From positions 74,896,416-74,960,415 of the forward strand of contig OX352774.1 of the NCBI GenBank assembly GCA_947095535.1: a DNA stretch of 64,000 bases. Reading direction: 5' to 3'. The notes beneath the pieces are model-generated. The model was given only the letters and a program-made list of their open reading frames with translations. It ran no database searches and was not told the origin of the DNA. The position numbers and the translations under genes were made by a program. Positions 35,401 to 48,960 of the stretch are shown here, piece by piece. Numbering within the stretch: position 1 is the stretch's first letter; the number at the start of each line of letters is the position of its first letter. Source of the stretch: Poecilobothrus nobilitatus. Lineage: Eukaryota > Arthropoda > Insecta > Diptera > Dolichopodidae.

Positions 35401-37484
35401 TTCGGATTTTAACTGGTAATTAATACTGTATATTTGACAATTTTTCTCTTCACTAAATTATAAACAATTCATTTTAAAACCCTGAATTTTAAGAAAAAAA
35501 AAAAAAATTATGGAACAAAAATTTTATTAAAAAAGCCAAAATTACACAAGCGTATATAAATAACTAAATTTTTTTTTACAACACTTTATTTATTAATAAT
35601 AAATAAATTACTCTCATTTAGTACTTTTAATCAATTTATTATTTAAATAATAATTATTATTATTATTATTTAATTATTTTAATTAATTGAATTCTTAAAT
35701 AACTTTTTTATCAAATTAATTAAAATGGGTGAAACCATAAAATATTCTTCTCATTAAAATAATTTTTTTTTTTTTTTTTTTTTATTATTTTCAAATAATG
35801 TTTTAAAGAATATATTCTTAGATTTAAAATTTCTCCTTTTATTCTTAAGAATTATTAATTAGTCATTAATTTTCATTAAATGATTTTAAATTGGTTTTTT
35901 TTTTTTTTTTTTTTTTTGAATTGAATTTTTTTGTTTTTATATAAAAGGAATTGATAAGAATTTTATTAATAATATAAAATATAATCATAATTTTAATGAG
36001 TAATAATTTAATTTATATATATATACCTTGAACTTATTTATATAAAACTTACTTATGTATTAACTTATTATGTATTAAAAAAAAAAAAAAAAAGTATTTT
36101 TCAATGCCATTTCTAATGATTTTTATAACAACAACCACTTCAAATAATGACGGATTTTTTTTTTTGTTTTTTTTTTTAAATATCAAGTAAAAAAAGAATT
36201 ATAGTGTTACCTAGATAGATAAGATTAAAATTTATAAATATCGTATTTAATCAAATTTAAATATAAAAAAAAAAAAAAAATTAGTAGTAAAATAATTAAA
36301 AAAGCAAAAAACAAAAGATAGTTAATTATTGTAATTGAAAATGAAAGAGGAAGTTATACTGTCGAATACCTAAAAGAAAAATTTCTTATGATATGCTTTT
36401 ATTTTTTTTGTATTATTTGATAAAAAATATTTTATAAGATTAGAAAAAAAAATATTTGATTAAACTTTTATCAAAAAGATAACAACTATTTAATGATTTT
36501 ATCATTTTTATCATGTTGAAGATTACTAATTACTAATTTTTTTTTCCTCGTTCTTCGTTAAAATTAATTCATATTGGAATTGTATTTTATTTTTGTATTT
36601 ATTTATTAATTTCCTCCAAATACAAAAAAAAACAATGAGAGAGTAGCCATTGAATAGAAAATATTACAAGGTTAAACGTATGGAAAACGATAAGAATGTG
36701 CATAATGAAAGTAATCATTAAATTGTCATCGCAATTATCCCAATTTTTGATTTTAATGGAGAATTTTAACTTTGACAGTTAATTAGTAATTGGTGTGTTG
36801 TATATTGTTTTTTGTTATTTGTTTAAATCTCAATAAATCATATACTAACCGGGGTTTGTTTAGTTAAGTTTTAATTTATTTATTTTATATTTACATTATT
36901 AATTTTTTTTCAATTTAAATATCATTCTAACACTTCTCACGTTTTGTATTGTACTTTTTAAAAATTTGATTGCTATGTTTTTTGACATTTTGTAATCTGA
37001 CTGCGTGGTGGTTTCGTTCATTATGCTCAAAACATATAATTTAAAACCCTTTTCATTTAAATTAATTAATAATTTTTTTTTTTTTTGAAAAATTCACTCC
37101 TTAAGTGAAACCTTCTTAAGTTGAAACCTGCAGTATAAGATATGAAGCTGTAACATTTTGTTTGATATGTCAGAAGTTTTTAAAGGATCACCAAGAATAA
37201 AATATTAAATTATTTAATTGTAGTTGTCATTATGTAGTTTTAATTTTTATACCGGTGCTATAACACAACTCTGGTTAAATGATTTTAAAGTTTTTAGTTC
37301 AGGTTATCTATGAACAATATGACATTATTATAGTTTTGAGTTTTGCAACAATCCTACAAATAATAAATATTGTCACAAATGTCACAAATTTTCACTACAT
37401 AATATGTCATACAAAATGCTCTTACTTGGTTTTTCAAGCATTTTTAACAAATTTTCTATAAAAAAAATTTTAGAATGTCCTTAT
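35401..37484. other. AT-rich, nothing supported
   Basis: Long T and A runs and an (ATT)n patch near 35650-35671. A minus-strand frame at 36899-37021 (MNETTTQSDYKMSKNIAI) is only 40 codons and is within chance expectation for this composition. Confidence 0.5.
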
Positions 37485-38285
37485 TAGTTTCATCTGTCCG
37501 CCCGTCAGCTAGTAAAACTTGTAAATACATCATTTATGATAGAACAATGAAATTTTAACCATGAATATAATATGTCTCATTAAAAAATTAATATTGTGGA
37601 ACAATTACGTATTACGGGGAACTGCATTGAAGAAAATCTTATTTTCAAATCTCTTTAAAATATGCTAAAGAGAGGAGAAAAATCTTTCAGAATAACTTAT
37701 CTCACAATTTAATAAATTTTTTTAACCTCTCAATGTTTAAGAACTGTTAGTGGTCAAAATTTGAAACTTTGCTATTTTTAAACAATTTCCAGACTGTATT
37801 TTAGGTATCTACCTAAATAATTTTTTTTTCACAATAAAACGCAATTACCCGTCTTTTAGGCGAAAGGTCTCGAGTTCAAACTCTGGTCAGGTCGAAAATA
37901 ATATATAAAATATAATAAAATAATATAAACAAAATATTAAATATAATTATAATTGAATACTTGTACCGAGATGGCCCACATGCTAAAGGCAAAAGGGTCC
38001 TAAAAATATCGGCAGATATTTATATTTTGACGATATAATATAAAAAAAAAAAAAAACGCAATTATTAAAGCTTCAATTATAATTGACCTTCATTATAATT
38101 TTGCCATTTGTTAATGGGTTTTCTTAATTATATAGTTTCCTAAAAATTAAACAAAGTCTCTCTTGATTTTCCACTTTTTTTCCTCATTTATAAAATTATA
38201 AGGAAAATTACAAATTTTGTTGCAAGTATGATCCTTCACTGTTTTTATTATGTCTTTGGGAAAATGTGCATCTTTAAAAACCATC
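37485..38285. repeat. Dispersed repeat D, copy 2 (expanded by insertions)
   Basis: CATCTGTCCGCCCGTC, GATAGAACAATGAAATTTTA and ATTAAAAAATTAATATTGTG at 37489-37600 match copy 1 at 28.5 kb. The next block (GGGAAAATGTGCATCTTTAA) sits 600 bases on, at 38250-38280. About 600 bp of extra sequence, including the SINE-B insertion, separates the two halves. Confidence 0.5.
37836..38064 (+). mobile_element. SINE-B, 5'-truncated, with exact 12-bp target duplication
   Basis: AAAACGCAATTA at 37836-37847 and 38053-38064 brackets about 205 bp. The 5' part resembles the second half of a tRNA: GGCGAAAGGTCTCGAGTTC then AAACTCTGG, with box B-like AGTTCAAACTC and no box A. A unique body (TACCGAGATGGCCCACATGC, AAAGGCAAAAGGGTCC, ATCGGCAGATATTT) ends in A(15). 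This is a retroposed SINE distinct from SINE-A; only one copy is in the window. Confidence 0.85.
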
Positions 38286-40353
38286 GGTTTTACATTTTGC
38301 CTTGTTTATGATATTATGTATAAACTTAACAATCATAACTGAGTTAAATGATTGGAGTGTAATTAAATAATTTATTTTCGTTTTCAAATTTCATTATGTA
38401 GTTGAAGAGTTTTGTTTATATTCTTCCATTTTGGCGTTTGAACTCAACATTACATTAACTCTAGTATAGCTATAAACACAGAATATTTTCTTTAAAAATC
38501 AATGTCAATTATAAATTTCGTTTTAATTCTAATTAATTGTTCCTTCTGCTTCTGCTGTTGCAAATTCACTACTGGATCTTAAGCGATCACTTTATTCACA
38601 TTTTATTGTACAATAGCAATGATATTAATGTATTCTTCTCGATTTTTTGCACTGGGGGTGGTTTCCTATGGTGGCTCTAATGCCTGTTTAGTTCCAAATG
38701 TTTCTAAGCCGTGACATTTGTTTTTTTTTTTTCCAATATTCCTTTTGCCTTCAATTTTTCCTTTAATATTTTCCTATTCTAAAAGTTACTAACTAATCTA
38801 AAATTTTAATACTATCGGACTAATTTATTTAAAAATGGAAATCCTACTTTTAAATTTTGCAAAATGATTATATGTAATCCCAAAAAAACACAAAAATTTC
38901 AGATTCTTGATTTATGATATATTATTCTCATTTACTTACATCAGATACAACAGGTTATTTTACTTAATTAATTTTACAGTTAATTTTACAGTTACAATTA
39001 ACAGAGTTTCGTAGGACGTCAGACCCCTTCATTTTATTAACAAGCAAATTAAATTCTTTATTAATTTAATTTTCATTTAAATCATCTTGGGTTAATTGAA
39101 TTTTATTTCAATTAAATTTTTTTAATTTAATTGAATATTCTTTTCTTTCAAACCAAATAAAAATTAAATAAAGTCACTCTAACCTGATTAAATTATTTAA
39201 ATTTAATTGTATAAGTTTTGATTTCAAAAAGAAAAAAAAAAATTTATTTTGTAGAACAGTTACTCTTAATGTAAAGAACTTAATTTCAATTTTCAAATAA
39301 AATAGTAAAAATAAAAAAATTTTTTTACAAAATCTTCCCATGAATTAATACTTCTGCAACAAGCAAAAAAAAAAAAAAATATCGACAACAAAATGAAAAC
39401 AAAAACGAAACATCAGAGACAATTCACCATACCCACGGAATCATGTTTCGTCTGTTTATTGTGTTACTCTTCCTTTTCTTCTTGATGTTTTTATTTTTTT
39501 GTTTTTTTTTATATGTAGGTATATGAAAAACCAAACCATTCTAATAATTTTACTCATTTCATTTATTTTACCTTTACAAATTCTTTAGGTTTTTCTTCTA
39601 TACCCATATAAACGTACTTACATTTTTTTTTTATACATTCTTCATAAAAACACATTACACACCCATATGTTTAATATTTTCTATATAGGTTTTTTTTTTT
39701 TTTTGTTTTACACATCCCTATATTTTACATATAGTTTTTTTTTTTTTTGTTTTTCAAACATCGTCTACACTCATAACACAACATCGCTATGCTGCTATAT
39801 ACTGATGCCTTAACCTCAAAAGAAAAAGAAAAAAATCAAAATCTATTATAATCAAATATGTATGTATATAATATAAGCATTATTATATAATTGCAATGGA
39901 TTAGAAAGAGAAAAAATATATCATAAATAAAAATCCTTTTATCCTTGTTGAAATTTTTATAAAAAACATGAGTTATGTGTGCATAGATGATATATGTATG
40001 TATCTCTGCATGTGTGTTCATTATTTTAAATATTTAGTATAATATATATATATATATACATATATACATACATATATATTATATAATAATATAAACAAAG
40101 AAAAATAATGTGAAAACATGAACATGACACAATATTGGAGTAAAAATGATTAAAAACAAAAACACAAAAAAAAAAACCAAAAATTTCTTTTATAATTCTT
40201 TGGAATACAGTGAACACGATTAAAAATTGAATTCATTGTTGTATAATACTGAAAACAAAATATTTTGTCGTTTTCTAAATGGAATAAAATGTTAAATATA
40301 TATGACAAATATAAAATATATGTTTTATACATTGCAGGAATATAACTCATCAC
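38286..40353. other. AT-rich, one patch of normal complexity
   Basis: 39340-39485 contains a leader-like segment with ATCGACAACAAAATG at 39381-39395 and a 30-codon frame, overlapped by a second frame beginning MFRLFIVLLFLFFLMFLFF. Neither is recognisable. The rest is T-rich. Confidence 0.35.
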
Positions 40354-41094
40354 TGAGGCGATGAAAAAATCGTAACGCGTTACGTCAATTAAAAATGTAT
40401 TTCTCTAAGACGCGTAAAAAAATGTGTTCGTAATATTCGTACTTGATAGTAACACTTGCTATTGTTAACAAATTGTTTTTGTATTGAAAACTAAATTTTG
40501 ATTGAAAAGTAAACTATAATAGTAAAAGAAAAACTATAGATATTTTGCGTTAGAAAAAATAAATTACCTTACATTTGTAATATTTTTTTTAAAATGAATA
40601 ATAAAACTAATTTTTCATACTTTCTATAAATTCAATTTTTTTTTTGTACTTATTTAAATATAAACTATTGAAATTATGAAAAAATAAAAACTATTAAAAT
40701 TTAAAGTGACAGTTATCGATAAGAAAAATAGAGGTGATAACAAATGATTATCGTTTCATAAGAACAGTCATACATAAACAGTCGGTCATAAATGATATTT
40801 TGACAGTTAACATCGCATCCATTTAAAAGTATTACTTTTAATAACAAATTATCGCGTTAGTGATATCTTTCGTATGTTGAGTGCTTGTCTTGAACTGATT
40901 TTCATTAAAATATTGATTGAAAATTCTTTACCATAATAAGACTTATCAGAATTCTTTTAAATTTAGATAAATTGACTATTTTTTTTTATAATGTGTAATA
41001 ATCAGATCGTAAGTGTATGCTTGAAAATTAAAAAAAAATAATTAAAAGCATATAAAAACGTAATGTCGCGTCCATTGTAATCGCGTCCAAAAAA
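40354..41094. mobile_element. Possible CGCG-rich element of about 740 bp
   Basis: CG-rich ends stand out: GGCGATGAAAAAATCGTAAC at the left with a perfect 14-bp palindrome CGTAACGCGTTACG (40371-40384), and GTCGCGTCCATTGTAATCGC near 41064-41083 at the right. Reversed, the right end reads GGACGCGATTACAATGG, loosely similar to the left. ACATCGCATCCATTT also occurs inside, at about 40811. The similarity is weak and no target duplication was found. Confidence 0.3.
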
Positions 41095-42340
41095 AAAAAA
41101 ATTAAAATTAGATATGGTCACAGAAAAGGCAACCAAGTAGTCAAAATTAAAACAGGAAAACTAAAATTCCTTTTTAATGCAGTTTCATTCTTTTGAATTA
41201 TCCTTTATTATAATTTCTTTTTGTTCTTTTCTTTTTTTGGTTTGCTTTTGTTTTTCTTTTGGTTTGCTTTTGTTTTTCTTCATTTAAAACATTTCAATGT
41301 TTTTATTTATTTATTTTTTTTTTTTTTAGCTTATTCTTATTTTAATGCAGTGCTATATAAATTAATTTTTCTATATTGCATATATATTTGTCCTTTTATT
41401 TATATATAGCAAATTAATATAAATGAATACGTATAAGTATATAAATACGAAAAAGAATGTAAGTAGTATAAATATATATACCAATGTATTTAGGATAAAC
41501 ACAAAAAAATAAAAAAAAAAACCCTTTTGATAAGGACCAAATCAATTCAATTTTTTAATTGAAAATTTTAAAAAGTTTTCAAAAATTTCCACACATATAA
41601 TATAATATGTAATACATACACTTGTATACAAAATAAGTATGTATGTATTTTAAATGAAAACTTATAAAATTCAATGCAAATTTTATTTTTGTACTCTATA
41701 AATATGTACATTATATATTGATATGTACATACAAATTATAACTGTATATATGTATGTATAAAAATTCATATGCACCTTATATTATATTTTTTGTTAATAT
41801 TTCACTCATTCCTCCTGAGTAAATTTCTTTTGAATTAGAAAATCATATACATGTTTTTTTTTTTTATACATAAGTAAAGTAAATATATTATATTATATGT
41901 ATATTATTTATATAAATATGTATATAAATATTTACAATTATTTTATATGTATATTAACGAAAAAAGAGTATCAATAACAGTATTTCAAATTAATAAAAAG
42001 TCAATTACATTATCCCCCAACTATTTCACATTTTTTAAAACCTCGAATACTATTTTAAACATGGATTAGAGCGTCCGATACAAAAAGTGTAATTTTGAAT
42101 TTGTGCCATTAATTTATATTAAATAAGTTGAAAGTTATAAATAGTTTTGGCATAATTGACAAAAAGATAACCATTTGTACAAAATAAATAAATTTGACTA
42201 ATTTGCTTAATATTGTACTGAATATATTTTAGAAGGATCCCCTGTCTATGTTCCTTGAAATGGAATAGAAGAACAATAAAATTTTAAATTTACAAATTCA
42301 CAAAAGACGACGAAGAGTTTCATTGGGTGGGTGTATTACG
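41095..42340. other. AT-rich with a 22-bp duplication
   Basis: GGTTTGCTTTTGTTTTTCTT occurs twice in tandem at 41239-41280. Otherwise TATGTACATA-type repeats and A/T runs; no gene. Confidence 0.55.
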
Positions 42341-42773
42341 AAAGCCTGTTTATCATAATCCTGTTTTATCAAAATCCAGTTTTTTTTTTTAAATCCTGTT
42401 TTTTTTTTAAATCCTGTTTTTTTTTTTAAATCCTGTTTTTTTTTTTTTTAATTTCTGAAAAAAGTGTATAATCCTGATTTTGAACCCATTCCTAAAATCC
42501 CTCCTAATTCAGAATTGCATATATTCATACATATAAATATTCTGGAAAAAACGTACAACCTTACTTTTGAATCCAACTCTAAAATCTCTCCTAATCCATA
42601 ATTTCCCATATACATATCTTTAATAAATATTCTAAAAAAAGTGTATAACCCTGAGTTTAAACCCAATTTTAAAATGCACCACAATAACATAGACAACCGG
42701 CAGTTAAAAAAAAAAAACAAGAATTTTAAAAAGAGGATTTTGATAAACCGCAGGATTAAGATAAACCGGCTTT
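42341..42773. mobile_element. MITE-6: 433-bp TIR element carrying the 88-bp minisatellite (locus D)
   Basis: The left end AAAGCCTGTTTATCATAATC with CTGTTTTATCAAAATCC (42341-42377) is matched by the right end reversed, AAAGCCGGTTTATCTTAATC with CTGCGGTTTATCAAAATCC (42735-42773). After the left end, AAATCCTG plus a T run repeats three times (42390-42440). The interior is three tandem units of 88-89 bp starting at about 42464, 42552 and 42641, each with GATTTTGAACCCA-, CTAAAATCCCTCCTAAT- and TATACATATA-like parts. No coding. The same units lacking these ends lie at 30.0 and 32.8 kb. Confidence 0.8.
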
Positions 42774-45176
42774 ACCGGCTATACGATCCCATTTCATCTC
42801 AAGAAAATTATGTGATAAAATGTGTTTCGATTTTTTTACTTTTCGAATAAATTTTAAATAACATGAATACAAAAAGAAATTAAAAGTCAACACAATACAT
42901 TTATTACACAACTACGTATAAAGAGAAATTTACACGTTTTCAACAATTTGTTTTTTGTTGTTTTTTTTATTATACAAATAAATTAAGAAAAAAAGAAAAG
43001 CTTCCACAAATTTTCATAAATTTAAGAACAACAACAACACCATAATCGTCGTCCTTCTACAAAATTTTTCTCCTTCTTCCTTTTTTTTTGGTTTTTGCTT
43101 TTTAGATTAGAGATGCAAGTCTCGAATTTTTTTTTTTTTTTTTTTATTCATTTATTCTATAAATGGAAAATAAAGTTAAAATACAAAAATAAAAATAAAT
43201 AAATAAAATTATATATATATTTATGTGTATACATATTTAAAATTATATCATGTATATTTAACAACTATGATAAAAGATGAATAAGAAATATTTCTAGTTT
43301 ATTTAGTATATACATATATACATAATATATTATAACTATTATACATATATAAATTTTTATGAATATATAGATATGTATGTATATATAAAAGAAAAATAAA
43401 TAATGGCAGGCGGCAGCATCATCAAACTTATTTACTTAAAAAGAAAACATTCAATAGAACTTAAAACAGAAAAGAACAAAAAAAAAAAGTAACTAGGAAA
43501 TAATTCAGTTCAATAAGAGGAGAATTATTTTCTCTCCCAATCAATTTTTATTTTTAAAATGTTAGTTTTAATATTTAAATTATGATTTAAAATGGATAAA
43601 TTTTGTGAGTGTTAAGAATTTTATAGCTATATATGATTTCTTTGTTTTTTCTGTTGTTTAAGTATAGAATTAAAATAATTTTTTTTTTTTATTTTCTGTT
43701 TTGTTCATTATTTTAAAGTTTATTTAAAAAGATATTCTTTATTTTAATATTAAAATGATTTAAATATTATTTTATAGTTTTTTATTTGCACATTTAAATA
43801 ATATATTATTTATTATTTGATACAAATAAATATTTCCTTTTCAATTCATTTCAATTTAATATTTTGATTAATATGATTTAAATAAAAGTTTTCTTTTTCT
43901 GTCACTTTTATACATCTGTCAAATATATGATTTTTTTTGAAAATTAAATTAATGTCAAATTAAATTTCTGTTGTTTTTTTTTTTTTTTTGTTATCCCGTT
44001 GTAATGTTTTTTATATAATTAATTTATGTATTGTATATAATTAATTTTTATGTACTATCCACATACTTATATATTATATTATATAACTAAATGTCAAAAA
44101 AAAAAAAAATTGAAAGAAAACATATTTTAAATCTTCATCTTAAATGGGGGAAAAAAATTCTTAAATATACTTACTTATTCCAAATGTTGAGAAACACTGA
44201 ATTTATTCTTATTATTCGCAAAAATAAAAGTTAAGTTATTTTTATTTTCGTTTTTTTTTTTTTTTTTTTTATCCTGAACAATGTTGCCATATTTCATAAA
44301 AAAAAAAAAAAAAAAGATATTTCTCTCATTTTTGTTCGTTTTTTAGATATGTACTTAGGTTAAGGTGTATACTGTATATATATATATATTATATATTTTT
44401 ATATACGTATATTATATTTTTTTGTTTTTTTTTTTATTTATTGTGTTGTTTTATTTTTTTTTTTTATCTATTTTCTCTCTCAGTCTTTTTTTTTTATATA
44501 TTTTATATTCAACTCTTTTTTCTCACCAATATTAATTTTAAATAATATACTTGTTTTGTTCTTATTTATATAAAATTATTTTACTTTTATAAATATTTTA
44601 TTCAATTTTTTTTTTTTATACACCTCTCTCTCTATATATAATAATATTTTTTGATTGAATATTTTATATGTATGTATCTGCTGATTAGTTGTATAAATAA
44701 AATGTATATAGAACAGATGATTTTTTAACTTGTTTTTTAGTATATATATAGACTATGACCACTACATGCATATATATATAAAAAAAAGTATTTAATATAC
44801 AGTAGATTACAGATGATTTACACAAAATTGTATTGTACTGTAATGTAATTTTTGTACATCTATAGTATAATTTTCTGTCTCTTTTATTCTTATTTAAAAT
44901 TAAATTCATATAAAAAAAATCCTATATGTATATATATTTTTATTAAAATGAAATAAATAAAATATAAATTTTTATTCTCTTTGTTTTTTTTTTTTTTTAC
45001 TTATCTTTTTCTCTGTTAAAATAATAAAACAAAAAGGAAAAAAGAAAAATACAGTAAATCTTCTATTTTATTTTATTTTATTTTTTTTTTTTTGTAATTT
45101 TTTATTCTCTAAAAATATATAATATTTTTTTTTTTCTGTTTTTTGTTTTGTTTTAAATTCCAATTTTTCCACAAAA
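42774..45176. other. AT-rich, nothing supported
   Basis: Heavy T runs on the plus strand (A runs on minus) with TATATA repeats. If the minus-strand exon at 45177-45228 is real, this would include its 3' untranslated region. Confidence 0.4.
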
Positions 45177-45228
45177 TTACTTTTTTAAATTCAGTTTTAA
45201 TTCAGTTTCGTACGTATTTGGATCGAAG
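45177..45228 (-). CDS. Possible 3'-terminal coding exon on the minus strand
   Basis: On minus, a long T tract runs into ATTGCAG (45229-45235), an excellent acceptor. The following sequence reads, after one base completing a codon, FDPNTYETELKLNLKK and a TAA stop at 45177-45179. The residue mix is more protein-like than the surrounding homopolymers, and the other two frames close sooner. DPxTYE is seen in Eph-receptor juxtamembrane segments, but the rest does not fit, so no family is assigned. The segment is too short to exclude chance. Confidence 0.25.
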
Positions 45229-48200
45229 CTGCAATAAAAAAAAAAAAAAAATAAATTTAAATTATTTTTTTTTGTTCGTGTACCCGTTATAATTAAGTAA
45301 AAGAAAAGAAAAAAATAAAATAAGGAAGAAAAAGTAAAATTAAGAGAAAAAGTGCTGTTTAGAAGAAAATTTATTTCTTTTGTTTTGGTTTATTGCAACT
45401 ATTTTTTTTTTTTAGATTATTAAAATTATAAAAAAAAAAAAAAAAAATAGTTGAAAATTAATTTGTTTTTTTTTTTTTGAAAATTTTTTTTTTTTCTTTT
45501 TATATTGTTAAAAAAAAAAATATATTTTAATAAAAATAAAAGAAAAAAAAAAAAATAATAATTATTTTAATATCGTAATAAAAAAAAATAAAATAATTAA
45601 ATTAAATCGTAAAAAGAAAGTAAAACGGAGAATTTTATATTTTTAAATAATTCAAAACACGTATTTAACAATAAATATAAATAACAAGGAAAATTATAAC
45701 GGATATAAATAACGTAATTAATAAAAAAAAAAAAAGATAAAATCCAATTATATATTTGGAAATAAAAAAAGAAGGAAGAAAAATTTAAAAAATTTTTTTT
45801 TTGGTATTTTTTCTGGAGGAAAATTTCAAAAAAAAAAAAATTTTTTTTTTTTGAAAATTTATTACTTGAAAGAAGATTACTTTCATCTTTAGATTGAAAA
45901 AAAAATCTAAGTGCAATTTTTATTTGTTTGTATAATAAAATATTTTTTATACCTATCCTACATTTATTATACATTCAATATTTTTTTTATAAAGTGTTAC
46001 ACATAAAAAGTGAGTTTTGTCTTTTTTTTTTTTTTTCATTTAATTCTATTAATTTTTTTTAGTAAAAAATATTTAAATAAATTAATAAAATTTATATGAT
46101 TTTTTTTTTGTTTTTTTAAGTGTATAATAAAATTAAATATTTACTGAAATATAATTTGCTAATATGTATATGTATTATGTATGTATGTATTTGAACTCTA
46201 TATCGATCCTCGATCAAAAATATAATTTTTGGAATATCTTAAAATTTTTGTCTTATCCTTTTTTTTTTTTACTCCTTTTGTGTTCCTTTTGTGTTCCTTT
46301 TGTGTAATATTCTACCCACTTCAGCAACCATTTTATATTTTAATACATTTTTTTTTTTTTTTTTATTGTGTTATGATTGTAATTGTAAAGAGGATAACAC
46401 TTTGTGTAGACATCAATGGAAAAAAAAAAAAGAAAAAAATGTAAAAAGTTAAAGGTATTTAAAATATATTTGATGACGATGAATAAGACTGTTGTAAAAA
46501 AATTTAACAATGTAAAATCCATGATATCACTACATTCTATTTAAGAATAAAAGATTTATAAAATTTTGTTTCACTTAATTTTTTTTTTTTTAATTGAAGA
46601 AGAAATTAAAAAAAGAAATATGAACAGCGGGGGTATGTACATACCATACATACATATATAATTAAATGACAAAAGTTATAATTTAAAGACGTTTAGAAAA
46701 GATATATGTACACACATACATATATGTATAATAATTCACGAATTTTTTCTTTTCAATATTTACATATTATTAATAGTTACACTGTACACATTCAGCATTC
46801 TGTAAATTCCATGGAACATTTAAATAAATTACATTTTAATAATAATAATAATAATTTTTTTTTTTTTTTTTTTTACTTTAATTTACTTATTTATTTATTA
46901 AAACGTAAAATAATATTTAAATGGTTTTTTTTTTTAACTGCGCTTTTTCTTTTTTAATAAAAATATATTTATTTTATTTGAAAAGTTTTACATCCCAATA
47001 CAAGTCCATATACATCCATATATACTTAATTTATGTACATATGTATAGATAGGCAAAAAAAAAATTCACCAAATATAAGATTAGACAAATTTCTTGTTAT
47101 TAAGAAAGTGATGATGATGTTGTTTTTATATTTTTTTACTTGAAATTTCATTTTAAATTGAAAGATAACAAAAAAAAATAAAAAAATTCCTATGACGTTT
47201 TTATTAATTCTTTAATTTAAAAATAAAATACATACATACATACATATGCATGGGAAATGATTTTGTTTATTTATATTATATATGTACATATATTAAAAAA
47301 AAAAAAAAAAAATTATTGTTGATAATGAATGATAATTTTATTTTATTTGAAAATAAGATTATACATACATTTATACATACATACATATTATGTTGTGTTG
47401 TTTTGATGATTCAATTTATGAATTAATTTCTTATTAATTTTTATTTATATTGTTTTTTTTTTTTTTGTTTTAAATATTAAACAATAAATAATTATATGAT
47501 TTAATCATCATGTTGATTTTGTTTTTTCTCTTTATTTCTTTCTATTTTATTGTATATATGTATGTACTTAAACTTCGAATTTTCTTTCATTAATCATACC
47601 TATAGTTTTTTTTTTTTTCTTTTAAAATTGAAGGAATTTTTTTTTTTTTTCTTGTATAATTTGACACAAATTTTTTTAACTTATGTTATTTTTTTCATAC
47701 TTTCTATTTTATATCTAAATATATATATATATATATATATGTATGTATATATACAAATATGTATGATATGTATTTTAAATATTAATTTGTATATATGTGT
47801 ATTAGTATACATATTAAAATTTGCAAATCGTGCCAAATAATTTTACCTGACGTTTACATATTTTCATTTTTCTCAATTTTCGAGGTATTTTCTTTACCTT
47901 GACAATAATTATGTAGATACATATATTTCTATGTATCTACTTCTGGTTAAGTTTGGTGAAGTGAAATGAGGTGAAAAGACTAAAAAAGATAAATATAGAG
48001 AAAGAGGGAGAGAGAGATATGGATCGAGGGAAATTTGTGTGTGTATCAATAGATAGGTACTTGGTTTTTTTTTTTTTTTTTTGTTATAGGTAGGTACTAA
48101 TGTACTATGCACCAAACTGCTGTTGCTACTATAATATTTCTTAATATATTACATATATGAAGATATGCATTTAGATATATATATGCATATGTACAGTGAA

Positions 48201-48960
48201 AAAATGAATATAAGTAAACGATTAAAATGTGTATTTAAGAATAAAAAAAAAAGAAAATGTACAAAACAGCAAAAAAAAAAAAAAAAAAAATGAAGATAAT
48301 ATGCACGTGTATGAATTTTTAAGTGCGTTTTTACTTGCATAAAAAGATTTTTTTTTCTTTCTTTTTATAAATTAAAAAACTTGTTTTATTTTATTAAATG
48401 CATAAAATATGTATTTTGAAATTAATAGTTTTGTTGTTTTTGATTTTGAAAGTTTATAATAATAACGAGAATTTAAGAATTTTTTTTTTTCTATTATTTT
48501 ATAATATTCAATTTATTGTTTTTACAAAGTTGCAGGAGTAAAATTTATTTTAAGCTTTTTATTAAAAAAAAAAAAATTTCATTTAAATTAAAATATATAT
48601 TCGAGAACAGATTTAACTTTATACGTATTTTATTTGTAAAATGATTTAATCTTATGTAATGATGATATTCTGAAAAAATATTTTAAATATTTTTTTTATG
48701 TAAATAAAAAAAAAAAAAAAAGGAATATGTATGATTAAAATATTTAAGATATTTTTTTTTTTTTTTTTTTTACTTGGGATTTAAAAATCTAATCTTTATA
48801 TTAATCATATTCATTTGATTTTCATATTACATATGATACATCCTTATACTCCTATAATAGTACTTATCTAATAAAGATTGAACGAAATAATATCTAATAA
48901 AGAATAATGATTGGTAATGTTTAATTAAAAACATTTTTATTTGAATGAAATTTTTTTTTT
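45229..48960. other. AT-rich, simple repeats only
   Basis: TCCTTTTGTGT is tandemly repeated three times exactly at 46273-46305. An (AAT)n run lies near 46838-46855, (TA)n at 47721-47741 and many TATGTATG arrays. Apparent frames up to 125 codons at 45597-45974 are homopolymer-driven. Confidence 0.55.

Noticed and set aside
36899..37021. 40-codon minus-strand ATG frame (MNETTTQSDYKMSKN)
   Set aside because: At this composition my rough estimate is a few dozen such frames in the window by chance; no splice or promoter support.
39340..39485. Leader-like sequence with good ATG context and a 30-codon frame
   Set aside because: Two overlapping frames look equally plausible and neither shows homology that I can recognise.
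29939..42720. Recurrent peptide LGEILELxSK in minus-strand frames at 30.1 kb and 42.6 kb
   Set aside because: It comes from the 88-bp minisatellite unit read in the same frame, not from a conserved protein.
45597..45974. 125-codon minus-strand open frame
   Set aside because: Built from poly(A)/poly(T) runs (F and K blocks), which lack stop codons; no protein-like pattern.
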